Assembly: GCA_013696745.1 (NCBI GenBank)
Contig: JACCXZ010000156.1
Location: forward strand, 1 to 47,902
DNA length: 47,902 bases
Direction: 5' to 3'
Source of the DNA: Nocardioidaceae bacterium
GTDB lineage: Bacteria; Actinomycetota; Actinomycetes; Propionibacteriales; Nocardioidaceae
The position numbers and the translations under genes are program-made. Below, in pieces: positions 26,901 through 36,781 of the stretch (position 1 is the stretch's first letter; each line of letters begins with the position of its first letter). The notes under the pieces were generated by a model, which saw only the letters and a program-made list of their open reading frames with translations, did not search any database and was not told the DNA's origin.

Positions 26901-27530
26901 GCCGAACGGGAGTTGGCCCTGCTCGGCAGGGTCAACCCGCTGGCGCTCGAGGAGTTCTCTGCCCTCGAGGAGCGACACACGTTCCTCACCGAGCAGCTCG
27001 AGGACCTGCGCCGCACCCGCAAGGACCTGCTCGACATCGTGACCGACGTCGACACCCAAGTGCAGGAGGTGTTCACCGCGGCCTGGTTCGACGTGGAGCG
27101 TGAGTTCGGGCAGGTGTTCTCCCGGCTTTTCCCCGGCGGCGAGGGCAGGCTGCTGCTCACCGACCCGTCCGACCTGCTGAACACGGGCATCGAGGTGGAG
27201 GCCCGCCCGCCCGGCAAGAAGGTCAAGCGCCTGTCGCTGTTGTCCGGCGGTGAACGGTCACTGGTCGCCGTCGCGTTCCTGGTGGCATTGTTCAAGGCAC
27301 GTCCGAGCCCCTTCTACATCCTCGACGAGGTCGAGGCAGCCCTCGACGACACCAATCTCGGCCGGCTGCTGGAGATCTACGAGGAGCTGCGCGAGAACAG
27401 CCAGCTGGTGGTCATCACCCACCAGAAACGTACGATGGAGGTCGCCGACGCCCTGTACGGCGTCTCGATGCGCGGCGACGGAGTGTCCGCGGTGATCAGC
27501 CAACGGCTGCGCGAGCCCGAGTCGGCGTGA
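23985..27530 (+). CDS. smc: chromosome partition protein SMC
   Basis: The 1181-residue condensin ATPase folds and segregates the chromosome with ScpA and ScpB. The N-terminal head has LRGFKSFASST and Walker A VVGPNGSGKSN at about 30-40; the Q-loop region follows (VGQGQLDGVLHATPEERR). Long Arg/Glu/Ala-rich coiled coils flank a hinge at about 505-650 (SVRSGYEAAVAAALGDAADA ... ). The C-terminal head has RLSLLSGGERSLVAVAF (signature) and FYILDEVEAALDD (Walker B). The start is TTG 23985, seven bases after AGGAG. Confidence 0.97.
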   Translation: MYLKSVTLRGFKSFASSTTLQLEPGITCVVGPNGSGKSNVVDALSWVLGEQGAKSLRGGKMEDVIFAGTSTRPPLGRAEVVLTIDNTDGGLPIEYAEVTIARTMFRNGGSEYAVNGSSCRLLDVQDLLSDSGIGREMHVIVGQGQLDGVLHATPEERRGFIEEAAGVLKHRKRKEKALRKLDATQGNLVRLGDLLSEIRRQLKPLGRQAEVARRAAAVQADVRDGRARVMADDIVTARTALARELADESALRERRAAVERALEQARGTESELDERLAADAPRLARAQQTWYHLSGLRERIRGTASLASERLRGEAAEPEQPRSGRDPEHLEAQAASVRAAERQIEADVAQHRAALEFAVTARQGAEQAQAQEERQIAGLVRAAADRREGLARLTGQVETLRSRVGSAEEELGRLQDARSEASERADRARHEFTVVETRVAGLDMGESGLDAEYEVAQSALDDLDEQLAKHRDEAATSDRERAALTARVEALELGLTRKDGAGALLAASDTVSGLLGSVAALLSVRSGYEAAVAAALGDAADAVAVTAADTAIGAIDYLRVQDLGRAGLVLGGVRGDHRDWPSLPAGALYAIDAVDAPSELGGALQRLLHKVVIVDDIEAARHLVKSQPDLVGVSRGGDVLGMHFASGGSTEGPSLIEVQAALDEARARLDAATHDGERLQFSLAHLREQRVDAGHRVDVALARLHESDATMAAVAEQLGQLGSVARSARAEADRLGAAIEQATSARTEHRSALATLEERLARAAETREDGEPDAHVRDELAERAVAARATETEARLALRTAEERGRALHGQADSLLAAARGEREAAGRELVRRERVRREAAAARLVSEVAATVLTRLDRSLQQAHEHRTQIEASRSGAETLARELRARVRELSADLERLTHSVHRDEVARAEQRLRIEQLELRATEELGLDVDTLVGDYGPDVLVPVQPTEDEPEPEPVRYIRAEQVKRLATAERELALLGRVNPLALEEFSALEERHTFLTEQLEDLRRTRKDLLDIVTDVDTQVQEVFTAAWFDVEREFGQVFSRLFPGGEGRLLLTDPSDLLNTGIEVEARPPGKKVKRLSLLSGGERSLVAVAFLVALFKARPSPFYILDEVEAALDDTNLGRLLEIYEELRENSQLVVITHQKRTMEVADALYGVSMRGDGVSAVISQRLREPESA

Positions 27531-27634
27531 GTTGACCGCCCTTCAGACCATGCGCTGTGTGTCGCCCTCCACCACCAGTGCCTGCCCGTCGCGCAGGGCA
27601 CGGTGGGCAACCCCCTCGCGTCGGTACCGGCCCC

Positions 27635-27922
27635 TCAACCGGTCACATCGGCCGTCTCGGGACGTCCCGGCGAGTCGACGTGCGGGACGATCGCGCGCGC
27701 CAGCACTCCGAGCCCGTCCCAGACCGGCTCCCGGCCGTACGTGCGGGTGACCTCGACGGCGTCGTCGACCGTTTCCAGGCCCCGCAGGCCGGGCCCGAGG
27801 ACGCACGGTCCCGCGCCGTAGCAGGCGCAGACGACCCGGTCGCGGGCCAACCCGATCCCGGCGAGCGCATCGAGCTCCAGCTGTACGCTTGCTCGCCGGA
27901 CGTCGGGCCCGGTGAGGTCCAT
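27635..27922 (-). CDS. uncharacterised small protein
   Basis: A 95-residue frame on the minus strand has a balanced, protein-like composition (VQLELDALAGIGLARDRVV, CACYGAGPCVLGPGLRGLE, TVDDAVEVTRTYGREPVWDG), whereas overlapping frames are Arg/Pro/Ser rich. Three cysteines cluster in CACYGAGPC. The start ATG 27922 has neither ribosome site nor leaderless -10, so the N-terminus or even the gene is uncertain. It follows the M56 peptidase gene by 69 bases on the same strand and could be a third member of that operon. Family not recognised. Confidence 0.45.
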   Translation of the reverse strand: MDLTGPDVRRASVQLELDALAGIGLARDRVVCACYGAGPCVLGPGLRGLETVDDAVEVTRTYGREPVWDGLGVLARAIVPHVDSPGRPETADVTG

Positions 27923-27991
27923 GGCGTTTGGCGCACCGCAACAGGGGTGGCACCTCCTCCGGTGCCCAGCAGCCTGCCGCGATATCCAGCG

Positions 27992-28879
27992 CTAGCTGAG
28001 CAGGGCCCAGGCGTCGATCATCCAGGGCACCGCCAGGAACACGGTCGGCAGGACCAGCACGGCCACGGCCAGCATGTAGGCCGCTGCTGAGCGGACCCGT
28101 CGCTCGTGCACCGGTGCGGCGAGCCGTTCCAGCCGCAATGCCACCGAGCCGGCGGCGACGCCGAGCGCACCGGCGGGCGTGGACTGGCCGGCCAGAGCCA
28201 CCAGCGCGCGGGCCAGTGGTCCGGCTCCTGCGCGGGAACGGGCTGCGTCGTCGGCCAGCATCTCGACCATCAGCTGCGCCTGCAGCAGTGGTTCCTTGCT
28301 ACGTACGCCGCGGGGGAAGGCGGTGTGCAGGGCGCTGAACGCCTCCAGCACCAGGTCGTGGCGGGCGCGAACGTGCGCCTGTTCGTGGGCGAGGACGGCC
28401 TCCAGCTCGGGACCGGCGAGGCGGGAGAGTGCACCGGCGGACACCACGACGCGGTTCTTGCCCAGAGCGGGCAGGCAGTACGCCATGGGTGTGTCGTGGG
28501 CCAGGATCCGCAGACCCGGCTCGGTGCCGTCGCGGTCGCCGAGCACGTCGACCAGGTCACGATGGCGCCGCCGGCGCGCCCGCGTGTCGAGCGCGACCTG
28601 AGCACTCGCCCAGGCGAGCCGCACGACGACGATGCTCGTCAGCCCGATGACGACGACGTGCGCAGCCACCATGAAGGGCCCGGTCTGCCCGTTGCTGATC
28701 ATCCACACGGTCGTCGCGAAGCCGGCACCGATGATCGCCAGGACCGCTGCCAGCGCGAGCGACTGCCACAGGACCACGCCCGCGCGCGGAGTGGGCAGCA
28801 ACCACCTCGACCGACCCAGCACGGCCGGGACCGGGCCCGCCAGCAGCAAACCGATGAGTCCCAGCAGCAACGGGGTCAC
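27992..28879 (-). CDS. M56-family membrane metallopeptidase (BlaR1-like, no sensor domain)
   Basis: The 295-residue protein has membrane segments at the N-terminus (LLLGLIGLLLAGPVPAVLG; two more near 35-55 and 70-90) and C-terminus (AYMLAVAVLVLPTVFLAVP), with the zinc motif LAHEQAHVRARHD (HExxH) on a cytoplasmic loop and a downstream acidic residue region VEMLADDAARSRAG. In BlaR1/MecR1 such domains trigger removal of the BlaI repressor. Here no penicillin-binding sensor domain is attached. It overlaps blaI by 4 bases, a standard repressor-peptidase operon. Confidence 0.9.
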   Translation of the reverse strand: MTPLLLGLIGLLLAGPVPAVLGRSRWLLPTPRAGVVLWQSLALAAVLAIIGAGFATTVWMISNGQTGPFMVAAHVVVIGLTSIVVVRLAWASAQVALDTRARRRRHRDLVDVLGDRDGTEPGLRILAHDTPMAYCLPALGKNRVVVSAGALSRLAGPELEAVLAHEQAHVRARHDLVLEAFSALHTAFPRGVRSKEPLLQAQLMVEMLADDAARSRAGAGPLARALVALAGQSTPAGALGVAAGSVALRLERLAAPVHERRVRSAAAYMLAVAVLVLPTVFLAVPWMIDAWALLS

Positions 28880-29274
28880 GACCCGGGCTGCCCCTCGTCA
28901 TGGTGTTGCACGCGCTCGAGGGCACGGGCGAGGGCGGCGGCCTCTTCCGGGGTCACCCGGTCGGCAAAGTGCACGAGGGCAGCGGTGCGATCCAGGCCGT
29001 CGACCGACAACGCATCGTGCATCATCTCCGCGGTCAGCTCAGCCCGGCTGTTGACCGCGGAGTACAGGTAAGCCCGCCCCTCACGGGTGCGTGAGACCAG
29101 CTGCTTGCGGGTCAGGCGGTCCAGGACGGTCATGATCGTCGTGTAGGCCAGCTCACGCTCAGCGGACAGCTCGGCATGGACGTCGCGGACGCTGCGGGGC
29201 TCCGCGGCACCCCAGAGCCGGTCCATGACATCACGCTCGAGATCGCCGAGCTTGGGAGCGGTAGGGGTGGCCAT
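28876..29274 (-). CDS. blaI: BlaI/MecI-family transcriptional repressor
   Basis: The 132-residue winged-helix repressor has LGDLERDVMDRLWGAAE, the recognition region ELAYTTIMTVLDRLTRKQLV and the wing TREGRAYLYSAV, followed by the C-terminal dimerisation helices. Such proteins repress cell-wall stress or beta-lactamase genes until cleaved via the paired M56 peptidase. ATG 29274 is preceded by TAGCAT six bases away, so its mRNA is likely leaderless. An inverted repeat over the -35 suggests self-repression. Confidence 0.92.
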   Translation of the reverse strand: MATPTAPKLGDLERDVMDRLWGAAEPRSVRDVHAELSAERELAYTTIMTVLDRLTRKQLVSRTREGRAYLYSAVNSRAELTAEMMHDALSVDGLDRTAALVHFADRVTPEEAAALARALERVQHHDEGQPGS

Positions 29275-29280
29275 CTACCC

Positions 29281-29286
29281 ATGCTA
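29281..29286 (-). promoter_or_regulatory. -10 box TAGCAT of a leaderless blaI promoter
   Basis: TAGCAT, six bases GGGTAG, then ATG 29274 on the minus strand. The -35 position (about 29304-29309) falls inside the BlaI-type operator. Confidence 0.5.
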
Positions 29287-29302
29287 GCGCGGACCACGTC
29301 CT

Positions 29303-29320
29303 CCACTACGGCGTGTAGTA
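29303..29320. promoter_or_regulatory. BlaI-type operator between blaI and ftsY
   Basis: The minus strand reads TACTACACGCCGTAGTG: ACTAC and GTAGT arms separated by five bases, close to the TACTAC/GTAGTA pattern known for BlaI of mycobacteria and Firmicutes. It covers the predicted -35 of blaI and lies 49 bases before the ftsY start, so BlaI should repress its own operon and might also touch ftsY. Confidence 0.6.
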
Positions 29321-29368
29321 AGACTGTGGGTTCGGGATCACCGCCGTCCTCTGAGAGACTTCCGTCCC

Positions 29369-30481
29369 GTGACTTCTGATGCCTTGTTGTACGTGATCCT
29401 CGCGGTGGCCCTGCTCCTGGTGGCCGTGGTCGTCAGTGTCGCCCTGGTGCGTGGGCGGGTCGAACCGCCCACAGACACCACCCCCGCGGACACCACCGTG
29501 GCCGAGCCCGACCTGCGTCCCGAGCCGGTGGTCACCGAGCCGGGGCTCGAGGTGCCCGAGACCGCTCAGGGCCGCCTCGTCCGGCTACGGGCCCGGCTGG
29601 CCCGGTCGCAGTCGACGCTGGGCCGCGGCCTTCTCGTCGTGTTGTCGCGCGACCACCTCGACGAGGAGACGTGGGAGGAGGTGGAGGAGACGCTGCTCGC
29701 CGCCGATGTCGGCATCGGTCCCACCACCGAGCTGGTCGACAAGCTGCGCGCACGGTTGCGCACCGAGGGCGCCAAGAACCCCGCGGCGGCTCGTAGCGCC
29801 CTGCGTGAGGAGCTGGTGGCGCTCGTCGACCCCACGATGGACCGTACGCTCGCGGTCGACCGGGTCGGTGACACGCCGGGTGTGGTGCTCGTCGTCGGCG
29901 TCAACGGCACCGGCAAGACCACCACCGTCGGGCGCATCGCACGGGTGCTCGTCGCCGAGGACAAGACGGTGCTGCTCGCCGCTGCCGACACCTTCCGCGC
30001 CGCCGCCGCCGATCAGCTGCAGACCTGGGGCGAGCGGGTGGGTGTGGACACTGTGCGGGGACCCGAGGGCGGTGACCCGGCCAGCGTCGGCTTCGAAGCG
30101 GTCAAGCGGGGCACCGAGGAGGGAGTCGACACCGTTCTGGTCGACACCGCGGGGCGGCTGCACACCAAGACCGGGCTGATGGACGAGCTGGGCAAGGTCA
30201 AGCGGGTGATCGAGAAGCAGGCACCGGTCACCGAGGTGCTGCTGGTCATCGACGCGACCACAGGGCAGAACGGCCTCACGCAGGCCCGGGTATTCGCCGA
30301 GGTCACCGCCGTCACCGGAATCGTGCTGACCAAGCTCGACGGCACCGCCAAGGGCGGCATCGTCATCGCGGTCCAGCGTGAGCTCGGCGTACCGGTCAAG
30401 CTCGTCGGCCTCGGCGAGGGCGCCGACGACCTCGCGCCGTTCGAGGTGGACACGTTCGTGGACGCGCTGCTCGGCCAGTAG
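29369..30481 (+). CDS. ftsY: signal recognition particle receptor FtsY
   Basis: The 370-residue GTPase docks SRP-ribosome complexes at the membrane. Unlike the E. coli form it starts with a true membrane segment ([21 protein letters not shown]), then a Pro/Thr/Glu-rich acidic linker, the N domain ([20 protein letters not shown]) and the G domain: [60 protein letters not shown] 29369 gives the membrane segment at the extreme N-terminus. Its partner Ffh is encoded 4 kb downstream. Confidence 0.96.
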   Translation: MTSDALLYVILAVALLLVAVVVSVALVRGRVEPPTDTTPADTTVAEPDLRPEPVVTEPGLEVPETAQGRLVRLRARLARSQSTLGRGLLVVLSRDHLDEETWEEVEETLLAADVGIGPTTELVDKLRARLRTEGAKNPAAARSALREELVALVDPTMDRTLAVDRVGDTPGVVLVVGVNGTGKTTTVGRIARVLVAEDKTVLLAAADTFRAAAADQLQTWGERVGVDTVRGPEGGDPASVGFEAVKRGTEEGVDTVLVDTAGRLHTKTGLMDELGKVKRVIEKQAPVTEVLLVIDATTGQNGLTQARVFAEVTAVTGIVLTKLDGTAKGGIVIAVQRELGVPVKLVGLGEGADDLAPFEVDTFVDALLGQ

Positions 30482-30500
30482 CGCGCCGCTCCGGCAGCAG

Positions 30501-30547
30501 GTCACGCGACCGAAACACGATGCGTCCCATCGTCACCGGCGCGAAAC
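30501..30547 (+). promoter_or_regulatory. putative GlnR binding region upstream of amt-glnK-glnD
   Basis: Two elements follow the actinobacterial GlnR half-box pattern GTNAC-N6-GAAAC exactly: GTCACGCGACCGAAAC (30501-30516) and GTCACCGGCGCGAAAC (30532-30547), 15 bases apart. A third GAAAC is at 30565-30569. They lie 124-170 bases before amt. GlnR activates ammonium-uptake genes under nitrogen limitation in streptomycetes and mycobacteria, so this fits the downstream genes. The rest of the ftsY-amt gap shows no other clear signal. Confidence 0.6.
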
Positions 30548-30670
30548 ACATCTGCGCCCACGGCGAAACGCAGGTGGGTCAGGGTGTGAGCACCAAGCGG
30601 CGCGCGACCCACGGACAGAGCGGTCCTGAGTACGTCTGCGCGGCTCCGTCCTCGCGAAAGGGGACCTCCC

Positions 30671-32370
<1,700 letters not shown>

Positions 32371-32377
32371 CTGCACG

Positions 32378-34690
32378 GTGAGCCGGCCCGAGATCACCGT
32401 CGCGGACCATACGATCCACGACGGCGACCTCGCCGCTGCGCGGCTGGCCCGGGCCAAGGCGGCTGACCGGCGGCTACGGGAGCTCTTCGCCGCCACCCCG
32501 GCCGCCGGCTCGGATGCTTTCGCGGTGGTGGGGGTCGGTGGGTACGGGCGCGCCGACCTGTCCCCGCACAGTGACCTGGACGTCGTTCTCGTGCACCTGC
32601 CCGGCACGCCTGCCGCACTGGTGCACGAGGTCGCGGAGGCCCTCTGGTACCCCCTGTGGGACGACGGCGTGCTGCTCGACCACGCCGTACGCGACACCGA
32701 CCAGATGCGTGCCACCGCAGCTGTCGACCTGCGAGCGGCCGTCAGCATGCTGGACCTTCGCCATGTTGCCGGCGACGGCACGCTGACCCGCACGTTGCGC
32801 TCGGCCACGCTCAGCGACTGGCGGGCGGACGCGCCCAGGAGGTTGCCCGAGCTGCGCGTGGCAGGTGCACTGCGTGCCGCAGGCGCCGGTGAGCTCGCCC
32901 ATGCCGGCGTACCTGATCTCAAGGAGTCAACTGGCGGACTGCGCGACGGCGTCGTGCTGCGTTCGCTCGTCGCCACCTGGCTGGTGGACGTGCCGCATGT
33001 GGAGGCCGAGGCCTGCAGGTCGGGCCTGCTCGACGTCCGTGACGTGCTGCACGAGGTGTCCGGCCGGGCCACTGACCGGCTCGCCCCCGAGCTGTTGCCC
33101 GACATGGCGGACCTCCTGGGTACCACTCCCGACGCGCTGGGCCGTCACGTACGGCTGCTCGGCCGGCGCATCGCCCATTTGTGCCAGCTGACCTGGCGCC
33201 GACTGGACCAGCGGCAGCAACCGGCAGCACGCAGGGGGGCCCGCCGGCCCGGGCTGGTCCCCCTGGGACCGGGCGTCGCGCGGGTCGGTGACGAGGTCGT
33301 GCTGGCCACCGACGCCCAACCGGGTACCGATCCGGTGCTCGCGCTGCGGGTCGCGGCGTTGGCTGCGCAGCACGGTCTGCTGATCGCTCCGAGCACCGCG
33401 ACACGGCTGTCGCAGGTCGGCGCTGCGATGCCCAGCCCGTGGCCGGAGGAAGCTCGCCACCTGTTCACGGCGCTACTGTCGACCGGTCCCGTCCTGGTTC
33501 CCATCTGGGAGGAGCTGGAGCATGCGGGGGTCGTCGCCGGCTGGTTGCCCGAGTGGTCGGCTGTGGTGTGCCGTCCGGCCGAGGCTGGCATCCACCGCTT
33601 CACAGTCGACCGGCACAGTCTGGAGACCTGTGTCGAGGTATCGAGGAGAGCCCGCGACGTGGACCGGCCGGATCTGCTCGTGACGGCGGCGCTCCTGCAC
33701 GACCTCGGTAAGGCTGCTATGGGTCGGTCCAGGGACCACAGCGAGTCCGGAGCCGAGCTTGCCCGCTCGATCATGTCGCGGATGGGGTTCGGGGAGGCCG
33801 ACGTGCACACCGTCTTCGAGCTGGTCGCGCTGCACCTGTGTCTGCCGGTCACCGCGACCCAGCGCGACCTCGACGATCCGGCGACAGCGGCATCGGTAGC
33901 CGACCGGATCGGTGATCGGCGGCTGTTGAACCTGCTCGCAGTGCTCGCCGAGTGCGACGCACGAGCTGCTTCCCCTCGGGCATGGAGCAGCTGGCGGGCG
34001 GCGCTGGTGAACCGCCTGGTGGTCCAGGTACGCACCCATCTGGGGGCAGGGCCGCTCGTCGAGGCGCCGGCACCGACGGTCCCCGAGCGTTCGGTGCCGG
34101 TGCCAGGTCACGACGTACGGGTGGGCGTGACGTCGCGCGCGGACGGTGCCGTGGTGTGGGTCGGCGGTGCTGACCGGGTCGGGCTGCTGGCCGACGTCGC
34201 GGGGACGCTCGCGTGGGCCGGCCTCGACATCCGCGGGTGTCGAGGCCGCATCGAGGCGGACCGTCTGACGTCTCAGTGGGACCTCAGCACGCCGCGCATC
34301 GACCTCGCCGCGCTGTCACACCGGCTGCGCCGGGTGCTGGATCATTCGGTCGACCTCGACGAGCGGATCGAAGTCGACCGGGGTGCGGTCGGTCCGCCAC
34401 CGCGGGTCACGGCGCTGGACACTGCTTCCGACACGGCCACCGTGCTCGAGGTGCGCGCGGGGGACCGCACGGGTCTGCTCTGGCGGATCTTTTCCTCCCT
34501 GGCGACCACCGGGATCGACGTCCGCTCCGCCCACGCCGACACTCTCGGGATGCACGCGGTCGACGTTCTCTACGTCCTCGGCGCCGACGGCAAGCCGTTG
34601 CGCGACGACCGTGTCGCCGAGCTGGTGGACATGCTGGTGCTGATGCTGTCCGCCCGGCAGCCGGTGATTTCTCCGCAACGGTCCGGTTAG
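32378..34690 (+). CDS. glnD: PII adenylyl/uridylyltransferase
   Basis: The 770-residue bifunctional enzyme adds or removes a nucleotide from the PII T-loop tyrosine according to glutamine level. The nucleotidyltransferase motif VGVGGYGRADLSPHSDLDVV lies at about 51-70. The HD hydrolase domain begins near 411 (HSLETCVEVSRR ... ALLHDLGKA ... DHSESGAELA). Two ACT domains, starting near 590 (VGGADRVGLLADVAGTL) and 687 (EVRAGDRTGLLWRIFSSL), sense glutamine. Shorter than E. coli GlnD (890), usual for actinobacteria. GTG 32378 is the only sensible start after glnK. Confidence 0.94.
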   Translation: MSRPEITVADHTIHDGDLAAARLARAKAADRRLRELFAATPAAGSDAFAVVGVGGYGRADLSPHSDLDVVLVHLPGTPAALVHEVAEALWYPLWDDGVLLDHAVRDTDQMRATAAVDLRAAVSMLDLRHVAGDGTLTRTLRSATLSDWRADAPRRLPELRVAGALRAAGAGELAHAGVPDLKESTGGLRDGVVLRSLVATWLVDVPHVEAEACRSGLLDVRDVLHEVSGRATDRLAPELLPDMADLLGTTPDALGRHVRLLGRRIAHLCQLTWRRLDQRQQPAARRGARRPGLVPLGPGVARVGDEVVLATDAQPGTDPVLALRVAALAAQHGLLIAPSTATRLSQVGAAMPSPWPEEARHLFTALLSTGPVLVPIWEELEHAGVVAGWLPEWSAVVCRPAEAGIHRFTVDRHSLETCVEVSRRARDVDRPDLLVTAALLHDLGKAAMGRSRDHSESGAELARSIMSRMGFGEADVHTVFELVALHLCLPVTATQRDLDDPATAASVADRIGDRRLLNLLAVLAECDARAASPRAWSSWRAALVNRLVVQVRTHLGAGPLVEAPAPTVPERSVPVPGHDVRVGVTSRADGAVVWVGGADRVGLLADVAGTLAWAGLDIRGCRGRIEADRLTSQWDLSTPRIDLAALSHRLRRVLDHSVDLDERIEVDRGAVGPPPRVTALDTASDTATVLEVRAGDRTGLLWRIFSSLATTGIDVRSAHADTLGMHAVDVLYVLGADGKPLRDDRVAELVDMLVLMLSARQPVISPQRSG

Positions 34691-34738
34691 GCTGGGACCG
34701 ACCGTACGTACTCCCCCAGCGTTCGAGGTAGCCCGCCT

Positions 34739-36253
34739 GTGTTCGACACCCTGCAAGGCCGTCTCGCAGCGACCTTCAAGACACTGCGCGGCAAGGGGCG
34801 GCTGTCCGAGGCCGACATCGACGCCAGCGCGCGCGAGATCCGGATCGCCCTGCTCGAGGCCGATGTCGCGCTGCCAGCGGTCAAGCAGTTCATCGCCGCA
34901 GTCAAGGAGCGCGCCCGCGGAGCCGAGGTCAGCCAGGCCCTGAACCCCGCGCAGCAGGTCATCAAGATCGTCAACGACGAGCTGGTGTCGATCCTGGGTG
35001 GTGAGACTCGGCGGTTGACCTTCGCCAAGCACCCGCCGACTGTGATCATGCTCGCCGGGTTGCAGGGCTCCGGCAAGACCACGCTGGCGGGCAAGCTGGG
35101 CCGTTGGCTCAAGGAGCAGGGCAGCTCCCCGATGTTGGTGGCCGCAGACCTGCAGCGACCCAACGCCGTGACGCAGCTGCAGATCGTCGGGCAACAGGCG
35201 GGCGTCAAGGTCTTCGCCCCCGAGGCCGGCAACGGCGTCGGCGACCCGGTGGCCGTGGCCCGGCGAGGCATCGAGGAAGCCCAGCGCACGTTGCACGACG
35301 TCGTCGTGGTCGACACCGCCGGTCGACTCGGCATCGACGCCGAGCTGATGAAGCAGGCCGCCGACATCCGGGACGCGGTCAGCCCCGACGAGATCCTGTT
35401 CGTGGTCGACGCGATGGTCGGTCAGGATGCCGTGACCACTGCCCAGGCGTTCCTCGACGGCGTCGGCTTCACCGGTGTCGTCCTGTCCAAGCTCGACGGG
35501 GACGCCCGCGGTGGCGCTGCCCTGTCGGTCGCGCAGGTGACCGGTCGGCAGGTGATGTTCGCCTCCAACGGCGAGAAGCTCACCGACTTCGACGTCTTCC
35601 ACCCCGACCGGATGGCCTCCCGGATCCTCGGTATGGGCGACGTGCTCACGCTGATCGAGCAGGCGGAGAAGGTCTTCGACGCCGACCAGGCGGCGGAAGC
35701 GGCGGCGAAGCTGCAGAAGGGTGGGTCGAGCTTCACCCTGGACGACTTCCTGCAGCAGATGCAGGCCGTCCGCAAGATGGGATCACTGTCCAAGATCATG
35801 GGCATGATCCCGGGCATGGGGGACTTCAAGGAGCAGATCGCCGAGATCGACGACAAGGAGATCGATCGCATCCAGGCGATGATCCTGTCGATGACGCCGG
35901 CCGAGCGCGACGACCCGAAGATCATCGACGGCTCCCGCCGGCAGCGGATCTCCAAGGGGTCTGGCACCAGCGTGTCAGAGGTCAACAACCTGGTCGACCG
36001 CTTCTTCGAGGCCCGCAAGATGATGAGTCAGATGGCCAGCGGAGGGGGCATGCCTGGGATGCCTGGGATGCCAGGCATAGGCAAGCGCGGCAAGACCAAG
36101 CCGCAGCCGAAGAAGGGCAAGGCGAAGCGCGGGTCGGGCAACCCGGCCAAGCGGGCAGAAGAAGCACGTGCGGCCCGAGCCCGCGCGGCCGGCGAGGCTC
36201 CGCCGCAGGACATCCCGTTCGAGCTGCCTCAAGACCTCAAGAAGCTGCTCTGA
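34739..36253 (+). CDS. ffh: signal recognition particle GTPase Ffh
   Basis: The 504-residue protein binds signal sequences and 4.5S RNA. The N domain (FDTLQGRLAATFKTLRGKGRLSE) is followed by the G domain: LAGLQGSGKTTLAGKLGRWL, VAADLQRPNAVTQL, VVDTAGRLGIDAELM, SKLDGDARGGAALS; the M domain has the methionine-rich LSKIMGMIPGMGDFKE and the RNA-binding DGSRRQRISKGSGTSVSEVN. The C-terminus is a long basic/Ala-Arg tail with a GMPGMPGMPGI repeat. GTG 34739 starts at the family position. A -10-like TAGGCT lies at 34687-34692. Confidence 0.96.
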   Translation: MFDTLQGRLAATFKTLRGKGRLSEADIDASAREIRIALLEADVALPAVKQFIAAVKERARGAEVSQALNPAQQVIKIVNDELVSILGGETRRLTFAKHPPTVIMLAGLQGSGKTTLAGKLGRWLKEQGSSPMLVAADLQRPNAVTQLQIVGQQAGVKVFAPEAGNGVGDPVAVARRGIEEAQRTLHDVVVVDTAGRLGIDAELMKQAADIRDAVSPDEILFVVDAMVGQDAVTTAQAFLDGVGFTGVVLSKLDGDARGGAALSVAQVTGRQVMFASNGEKLTDFDVFHPDRMASRILGMGDVLTLIEQAEKVFDADQAAEAAAKLQKGGSSFTLDDFLQQMQAVRKMGSLSKIMGMIPGMGDFKEQIAEIDDKEIDRIQAMILSMTPAERDDPKIIDGSRRQRISKGSGTSVSEVNNLVDRFFEARKMMSQMASGGGMPGMPGMPGIGKRGKTKPQPKKGKAKRGSGNPAKRAEEARAARARAAGEAPPQDIPFELPQDLKKLL

Positions 36254-36281
36254 CGCTCGTCGCTCCGTACTCGATGTTGCG

Positions 36282-36677
36282 CTAGTGGCGCTCTTCGAGC
36301 CCCACAGCCTCGCGGAGCTTGCGCTCCTCCTCGACCAGCCCCTCGTCGTCGCGCGCCCGCGACCGCATCAGGGCCGCGAGCGCCTCGGCGATGACGTTGA
36401 GCTTCTCGGCCGAGGCCTCGTCGGAGCGGCGGTTCGCGTTCTCCATCAGCACCACCAGCAGCAGCGTGAAGACGCTGGCAACTGTGTGGATCGCCACCTG
36501 CCAAGCCTTCAAGTCCACCCACAGCGGCAGGCTCACCAGCCAGACGACGACGACGCCGAGGCACGCGAAGAAGAACGGCGCCTGGCTGGCCTGGTGATGA
36601 GTCACTTCGACGAAGCGCTCGAACGGCGAACGGCTGTCGTCCTGCTCACGGCTGCTGGCGGCCTCAGTACGTCCCAC
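36282..36677 (-). CDS. low-affinity iron permease-like small membrane protein
   Basis: The 131-residue protein has one or two membrane helices (APFFFACLGVVVVWLVSLPLW and WQVAIHTVASVFTLLLVVLM) followed by the typical MENANRRSDEASAEKLNVI, which matches the low-affinity iron permease family found in fungi and bacteria. In bacteria an iron-transport role is not proven. GTG 36677 is chosen over the much longer frame because TACGAT lies six bases before it. It is divergent from the amidohydrolase and convergent with ffh. Confidence 0.8.
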   Translation of the reverse strand: MGRTEAASSREQDDSRSPFERFVEVTHHQASQAPFFFACLGVVVVWLVSLPLWVDLKAWQVAIHTVASVFTLLLVVLMENANRRSDEASAEKLNVIAEALAALMRSRARDDEGLVEEERKLREAVGLEERH

Positions 36678-36683
36678 AGCCGG

Positions 36684-36689
36684 ATCGTA
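36684..36689 (-). promoter_or_regulatory. -10 box TACGAT of a leaderless promoter (iron-permease-like gene)
   Basis: TACGAT, six bases CCGGCT, then GTG 36677 on the minus strand; no ribosome site precedes this start. Confidence 0.45.
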
Positions 36690-36768
36690 CGCGGCCGGGC
36701 CTCTCCCGCTCGCGGGTGGCAGTCGGAACCAAGACCCATGCCCGACCACCGGCGGGCACACGCGCAGG

Positions 36769-36774
36769 TAACGT
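36769..36774 (+). promoter_or_regulatory. -10 box TAACGT of a leaderless promoter (amidohydrolase)
   Basis: TAACGT, seven bases CGCGCCC, then ATG 36782. Confidence 0.45.
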
Positions 36775-36781
36775 CGCGCCC

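Noticed and set aside
27543-27953. A 136-codon minus-strand frame after smc
   Set aside because: More than a third of its residues are Arg; the overlapping 95-codon frame is the only plausible one there.
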